Of a stretch of 64,000 nucleotides of DNA, positions 58,422 through 64,000 are shown one piece after another. Position 1 is the first letter of the stretch; every line of letters begins with the position of its first letter. Origin of the DNA: Manduca sexta (lineage: Eukaryota > Arthropoda > Insecta > Lepidoptera > Sphingidae); contig NC_051130.1 in the NCBI RefSeq assembly GCF_014839805.1, positions 5,952,001-6,016,000 on the forward strand, written 5' to 3'. The notes below the pieces were generated by a model that saw nothing but the letters and a program-made list of their open reading frames with translations, did not search any database and had not been told where the DNA came from. Position numbers and translations under genes: made by a program.

Positions 58422-59866
58422 TATAGATAGATATAGATTGTTTGAAATAATTTCCGCATCTGCTATCTGTTCTGTCTGTTGCCTTTTATACGTGGAAGTT
58501 GTAACTTGTAACTATGTTTTGTGCGCACCAGCGAGGCGTAGAATTGGTGTGGATTCGTTCGGAAATTGGCCCTTTTGTGTTGTGCGGTAAGCCACAGGCC
58601 ATAGCACACGATGAGAACGTCTACACGCGTCTGCGGCAGACTAATTAGAGCGGCGGCTTTGTAAAAAAAACGGCTAATAGGCACCTGTTAATACCGGTCG
58701 TACTTTAATTCCTAGGGTTATCACCAAGTATAGGCGTATAGAATGATCAAAGTGTAATAGGTGAGGATGGTTAGGGGTGTTTAACGCTAAAGTATAAAAA
58801 ATAAATAGATTAAAAATTATAAAACATTACAGTTCCCATTCTATAAGCTTATATAAATAAAAAAAGGTGACACAAGTAGTTTCAACAAGTCCTTCCGGGA
58901 ATACACAAAAATCATTTTTTTATACGACAAATATAACAACTTGTAAGTACGTTACATTTTTGTAAGTAAGTACTTGTATCCCAAAGTAGTAAACAAAGCA
59001 TGTAAGTATTTTGTACAATAGTCGTATCTACTTTAGATTTGATGCACACGTGGAATTCTTTACTGTTGTGTGAATTTAAATATCCAATCTTTGAACGAAA
59101 ACATATTTTATCAGAATTCAAGTATTTTGCCACTTGAAATGGTGGGGGAAGACACTTACGTAACCGCCCTACAATCCTCGCGTTACATAATTATTAATAA
59201 AAAAAAAGGGAAATTACTAATAAAATTCTAACACTACCACCAACCTCCTACCGGCCCAATATAACGCAAGTTGACATCAAACATCATCATTTTACAAATT
59301 AAATATCGTTACAATTAGTTACACCACGTGACAGCCCTTCACTAAAACCGATGTATGCACGTACATGATACATTTACCTACTTACTAGACATTAATTAAA
59401 ACCGACGCCGGGGATGAAAGGGCCACGTTGACTTTTTGAATTGGATGCCTTTTGAGAGGAAGTCGTATGCATGTCCTGGATATTGTCGTACGTAATCTGT
59501 GCAAGCCTCTATGAAGGAGTCTTGGCTGAATTCATTGTTGCATGTAATCATATTTTATAGTCATAAAATAGCAGTCTTCGGTCAGTTTTACAACTGTAAA
59601 AATGTGTTCAATTAGACACAGTGTCTTCTTTCAAATAGGCACGCAAAAGTACTTCCATACTTTTAAAAAATATTGTTATTGCATTGCAGTTATGTTTGAT
59701 AATTTACTAACGGTCCCGACAAATATTGTCCTGTCCCAAAAGATAAAATATTAGAATTTAAGTACAGCGCCACCTACCGACTCCAATTGTGAATCTAAAC
59801 CATTCAGGGAAAACACATGAAAAAGTTCATAAAAATCTAGTCAAACTGCCGGAAATCAAATACAAA
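58422..59866. other. AT-rich non-coding DNA
   Basis: No gene recognised; minus-strand frames at 58463-58684 and 58912-59133 show no domain. Confidence 0.45.
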
Positions 59867-60170
59867 TACAAATACAAAAACATTTATTCGCACAACACCA
59901 TGACACATTCAATTTACAAAACAAAACAACGAGATGAAAAAAAAATGTTATACAAAAAAGAAATAAATAAAAAAAGCAGAAAAAAAAACACACAAACACA
60001 CAAATAAATAGATGAAAATATAACAAGCAATAAAATCGCAAAAAAAAAAACTAGTGCATCATCCCGAACGTCATGGTGTGCGTGCGAAACGGGTCCCATT
60101 CAGCACAAGCCGCGGACGCGCCACGGCGCTGGTCTCCATGGGCCCGACAAATCATAAATAAGAGTTAAAT
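59867..60170 (-). pseudogene. 5'-truncated LINE, C-terminal and 3' UTR fragment
   Basis: The minus strand reads an open tail ending ...AEWDPFRTHTMTFGMMH and a TAG near 60050, a T-rich 3' UTR, AATAAATG, then (TTTGTAT)n near 59860-59885. Simple-repeat tail plus truncated coding end indicate a dead LINE copy. The clade is uncertain (CR1/Jockey/R1 group). Confidence 0.6.
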
Positions 60171-61296
60171 GATATTATACTGTACACAACTACAAAACAA
60201 TTATATAGTAAATAGGTTTTTTTTATATTTATTCTAAACAGGATCGAAAGCAATAAAAAAAGTTTTTTGTGAATTCCAAATTTTTGCTCTAATAAACTAT
60301 ATTTTTTATAAAAAAAACCCTTGAATGAAGGTTAAAGACTGAGCTTTTAAAGCTTTCAGAGGTCTCTAAGCGTTAAGATACTTAACGTGCCCTTACTGGC
60401 CCATCTCTAAATATAAAAACATACTGTTTTATACGCATATACGATTTCGTAACAAAAGGACATGGAGACAAACACTGTCATAAATAAATTAGCTGATGTT
60501 TCGGCTATATTTATTTTATTAATAAAAATGGGACTGTACCTTCATATTGAAGCTTATTGTACAGAAATATAATACATTATTATCTATGTAAATAAAAACA
60601 AAGCAAATTGCCATAATAGTGTTATACAAATGCTCTGAACTCTGCAATCTATAGGTATATAAATTTACTTTTGAACTGCTTGTCATGACTCATGGGTTCA
60701 GTTATCACAATGAACAATAAAATTGAATAGTTTTCCTGTCCATAATCTATTTCGGGTTGGTTTTGGGTTCACAGAGAAGTAAACTACTACAGCGTCAATA
60801 TATTGACTCTACGATGGTACCGTTGGTACCGTCGTGAATTATCTTTACAGAAAAACTTCTTAAATTTTAGTTTTGGTGTTGAATTGTGTAGTGATATTGT
60901 CGCAAAATAATTAAACTCCGATCCATTTTTTATTTCTATAAGTTATCAATGATAGTGCAGTCAACCAAAATTATAGCTGATTTATTTTAATATGAACAAT
61001 ATTGTTACAAAGCCCTGGTAAATGAAAGTTGTTATTTCATGTGAAAAAAAGATTTGAATAAATAATAAATACTAAATAAGTACCTACTTCATAATATAAA
61101 ATGAATGTAACTGATTAAAGAATGCAAATTTTACCAAAATTTGATTTGTTATGGTTATCTCTTATAATGTTTAAGAAATATATTTAAATAATATTTATTC
61201 TTTAAGCTACATAGAAAATGAAGAGCTGGACGAAAAATATGAACTGACATGTAAATAAAATGGGATGTAAACAAACACATTAACTTTCAATGACAA
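60171..61296. other. Non-coding DNA downstream of Arp3
   Basis: No gene recognised. Two neighbouring palindromes occur: gtcaatatattgac (60794-60807, perfect) and acgatggtacc/ggtaccgtcgt (60811-60835, one mismatch, 3-nt loop). Confidence 0.5.
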
Positions 61297-61302
61297 TTTA
61301 TT
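61297..61302 (-). terminator. Probable Arp3 polyadenylation signal
   Basis: AATAAA on the minus strand, about 345 nt after the Arp3 stop, followed within 20-30 nt by a GT-rich stretch (TTAATGTGTTTG) suited to a downstream element. Cleavage is expected near 61275-61285. Confidence 0.55.
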
Positions 61303-61647
61303 TCTAAGTAAAAAGCTGGAATGCAATCTATATTTAAATGCATAATTGAAATAGTTTATCCAGCCAAATTAAAAAAGAAAATATATCAATATTTTATACA
61401 TATTGTAGAAATCTTAAAATTATAAATCAATGTTTGGAAACAATAACAATGTTTTTTGAAGGTTATACAAACCTTTACAAATATTTTGTTTCTCTTTCAA
61501 AAAGTTTACAAAATCCTTCCTATGTTAATGAATAAAATATTTATAGCATAATTCTTCATTCATGACCTCATAATCTCATTACAGTTAAAAGTTATATGTG
61601 ACATTATAGTTTTGTATATTGAATTGGTCTTTAATTAATACTGAAAT

Positions 61648-62904
61648 TTATGTCATGGTACCGAACACAGGGTTGTGTCTGCAAATGCTTGGTCCATACT
61701 CCATGTACGCCTGCTTTGTGTGGCAGACTTGGTAGAACTCTGGAGTTGAGGCCAACATACTGCCTCCAAACCACACCGCATATCTTTGCATGTTGTGGGA
61801 AATGACTTGCACATCAATGGGTTTCGGTGTGATGCGTCCCTCAGACAGCATTGTAGAGAGCTTCAGTCTTGCATCAACAGTTCTCTTGATGTCACGTTGC
61901 AACCTCCTGCCAAAGTCACGGAACATTGTCGAACCTCCCGACAAAACAATATTTCCGTATAGTCCTCTTCTTACATCAATCGGGCATGACTGTATCACAT
62001 CATCTACCATTTCGTTCAATGGCACCGTAAAATCAGCATTTGAGAATTCTGGGTGGAAGAAAATTTCAGGTCCCAAAAATCTTTCATAGCCAACATCAAC
62101 AGTGAATGGGTTTTTGGTTATAGCGTTTATGCCAGTGTATTTCTTCATCCACTTGGCAGGGTCACTGTCATACTTGGCAAACTCTTTGGCAATGTCAGGG
62201 CAGATATAACTGAACTTTTCCTTAATCGCTTTGGCAGTTTCTAAGCTTTGTTCTGGTGGAATGCCTACTTCGCGTTCACGAAGCAGTGACTGAATGAAAG
62301 ATGTAATATTTCTCCCAGCAATTGGGATATGTTTGATGCATGAGCCAATTACATACCCCTCAGCTACAGGCACAATATGTGTGACACCATCTCCACTGTC
62401 GACCACAATGCCTGTAAACGTTCTCTCGGCGGACGCCCTGGATTTCCATGAAGCGGCTAGAGCAAGCACCGCCTGCACGGCAATATAGAGCCCTGGGACA
62501 TTGAATGACTCAAACATAATTTCGGCTAAGTACTCCCTGTTTTCGGGCGTGTTCAACGGAGGTTCCGTGAGCAAGAAATGGTGGTCTTCAGGTTCTGCAC
62601 GCAAGTATTTGAAAATACACTGCTCGATATACCTTTCCATCAAGTCCCAATCTTCAACAAGCCCGTGACGCACGGGGTACTTAACAGAGTACCCGGTCGC
62701 ATCGAAAGCCTCATCTCCGATAAAGAAATCCAAATCCTCTACGGCTTTAGCCATACGACGAGTCGTTTGATCGCCAACTTTCGCAGTTTCTTTTATCGCG
62801 ATGGCTGACGGAATGATAAACTGCGGTTCCTTGTTGCCGGCGAACCCCAATTTCGTGTACCCAGTACCTACGTCGATTACACAAGCTGGCAAATGGTCTC
62901 CCAT
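61648..62904 (-). CDS. Arp3: Actin-related protein 3 (Arp2/3 complex subunit)
   Basis: Arp3 pairs with Arp2 to form the template from which the Arp2/3 complex starts branched actin filaments at the cell cortex. The 418-residue product has the full family length. It shows the actin-fold nucleotide site: [13 protein letters not shown] (11-23), [14 protein letters not shown] (167-180) and [12 protein letters not shown] (321-332). Arp3-type segments are also present, such as [16 protein letters not shown] and the C-terminal NPVFGTMT. The ATG (62904) has A at -3 and G at +4. The coding region is one uninterrupted exon. This may be the normal lepidopteran structure or a retrocopy; no decay is seen, and no poly-A remnant is obvious after the stop. 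Product identity is very secure. Confidence 0.98.
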   Translation of the reverse strand: MGDHLPACVIDVGTGYTKLGFAGNKEPQFIIPSAIAIKETAKVGDQTTRRMAKAVEDLDFFIGDEAFDATGYSVKYPVRHGLVEDWDLMERYIEQCIFKYLRAEPEDHHFLLTEPPLNTPENREYLAEIMFESFNVPGLYIAVQAVLALAASWKSRASAERTFTGIVVDSGDGVTHIVPVAEGYVIGSCIKHIPIAGRNITSFIQSLLREREVGIPPEQSLETAKAIKEKFSYICPDIAKEFAKYDSDPAKWMKKYTGINAITKNPFTVDVGYERFLGPEIFFHPEFSNADFTVPLNEMVDDVIQSCPIDVRRGLYGNIVLSGGSTMFRDFGRRLQRDIKRTVDARLKLSTMLSEGRITPKPIDVQVISHNMQRYAVWFGGSMLASTPEFYQVCHTKQAYMEYGPSICRHNPVFGTMT

Positions 62905-64000
62905 CTTTATTCAGCACCTTAATTATATACTTTCAAATAAGTTATCACTACTAAAAGGAAAATATCTTAGGGTGCGGTATGTACAATTCTGTAGTTTTGA
63001 CTTTAATCTAATGTCAACCTGGCGGTGATGATTAATACATTTGCGTTTCGTTTCATGAAAAAAAAGATAGCTTCATTTTGTGCATAATAAAACCACTTTT
63101 ACATAAAAATTCATAGGACGATTTTATTCGTTTTATTTGCATGTATTACCTTTGTTTATAGAAAGACAGAAAGCCGCAATATTTTGTTTCTAAAAATATG
63201 GAATCTGAAAAAAATAAAACGTATATAAAAAAACTCTACCTAACTGGCAAAACAAATTTTTTCAATAAGTATTTTCTTTTCTTTCAAATTATTTTGATTC
63301 TATCATTAATTTCATGGTGAATATTGATTGCCTATAAAGAAATTTTAAAAAAAAGTTGATTTCTTCTAAGTTCTATAGAAGCAACTTTCGAAAATGCTCT
63401 CAGCTAAGAGCTCTCAGCCCCCACGCGTTGCAGTGGCAACTGTGGCGACTCATACATATTGCATCGATATGAATTGCATTAATCCAACACAGATAGGGGT
63501 AAATGCAAAGATTTAATTATAATAATTTTTTAAATATAATTGATTAGATGAAGGTAGATTTGGTCCACAGACGTTAGGCCTTTATACGTTTTTGATTTGG
63601 TCCAAGATTTAATATTAGTTGAATAGACAGATTAAGAACCGGCTCTTAAATTCGAAGACGAAACTTTCAAAATAATCTGTATCCAAATTTAAATAAATAA
63701 ATGGATTTATAAATACGTATTACAATTAAACACAGATATATAAATCAGGTAGCGTTTATTGTGACCTGACACTAATGCTATATGTACACATTTTACATTA
63801 CAGGAATGTAACGCAAAGTTTCTTCAAAAGCGTCAACATATCGCAATTTGTAATACTTTAGAATTTCGTTCACAATTTACGATTGTATTATAACACTTAT
63901 TATACTAAACATATACCAGGGATCTTCTCCGTGGGTAAAACTATTACAGGAAAAACAAAATTAAAATAAATTATATATAAACGAAAACAAAGTTCTATCT
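62905..64000. other. Arp3 upstream region, otherwise non-coding
   Basis: On the minus strand a pyrimidine-rich TTTTCCTTTTAG ends near 62958 and could be a 5' UTR splice acceptor. ATCGATA at 63463-63469 resembles a DRE site, near a small GC-richer patch (63395-63455) that might be the promoter. None of this is confirmed. No second gene is seen to the window end. Confidence 0.35.

Noticed and set aside
61790..62808. Plus-strand frames opposite Arp3
   Set aside because: Antisense shadows of a strongly conserved coding sequence.

Overview
The window is eukaryotic and AT-rich, with one clear host gene in 64 kb and dense transposable elements. The repeats point to a moth or butterfly (Lepidoptera). 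They include Helitrons that start TCTATACT and end in a GC-rich hairpin plus CTAG, tRNA-derived SINEs, RTE-like and CR1/Jockey-like LINE ends, and a Gypsy element with insect-type features. I cannot name the species. All identifications come from reading the sequence and recalling families; no search was run.

Layout. 1-4.8 kb: AT-rich DNA with a Helitron remnant, a SINE and a LINE-like 3' end. 4.8-10.8 kb: a complete, young Ty3/Gypsy retrotransposon on the minus strand. It has 291-bp LTRs differing at 3 positions, 4-bp TTAA target duplications, one open 1604-codon gag-pol frame with an Arg/Ser-rich N-terminus, and a 3' untranslated region with six hairpins that share a loop sequence but have different stems. 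11-38 kb: mostly non-coding, with Helitrons, three SINE families, a MITE with 36-bp inverted repeats, LINE tails and an (AT)n tract. 38.2-38.64 kb: an isolated CpG-rich island followed at once by a short plus-strand ORF with an apparent signal peptide, which may be the first exon of an undetected gene. 39.7-40.9 kb: a Helitron with six 123-bp tandem units. 44-46.5 kb: SINE copies, one with a fold-back at its 5' end inside its target duplication. 49.8-55.8 kb: a near full-length minus-strand LINE of the CR1/Jockey group (coiled coil, esterase-like domain, APE endonuclease, reverse transcriptase). A second copy of the six-unit Helitron interrupts its open frame, and five single-base frameshifts, all in A runs of the coding strand, plus one stop break the rest. 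57.6-58.4 kb: a well-bounded Helitron. 59.9-60.2 kb: a 5'-truncated LINE end. 61.3-62.9 kb: the Arp3 gene on the minus strand, intronless in its coding region.

How it fits together. Arp3 is the only confident cellular gene; its product is a core subunit of the Arp2/3 actin-nucleating complex. Everything else confidently identified is mobile DNA at different stages: an apparently intact Gypsy element, a LINE killed by a Helitron plus small deletions, internally amplified Helitrons, and SINE insertions with readable integration scars. I saw no CRISPR array, operon, rRNA gene or functional tRNA gene.
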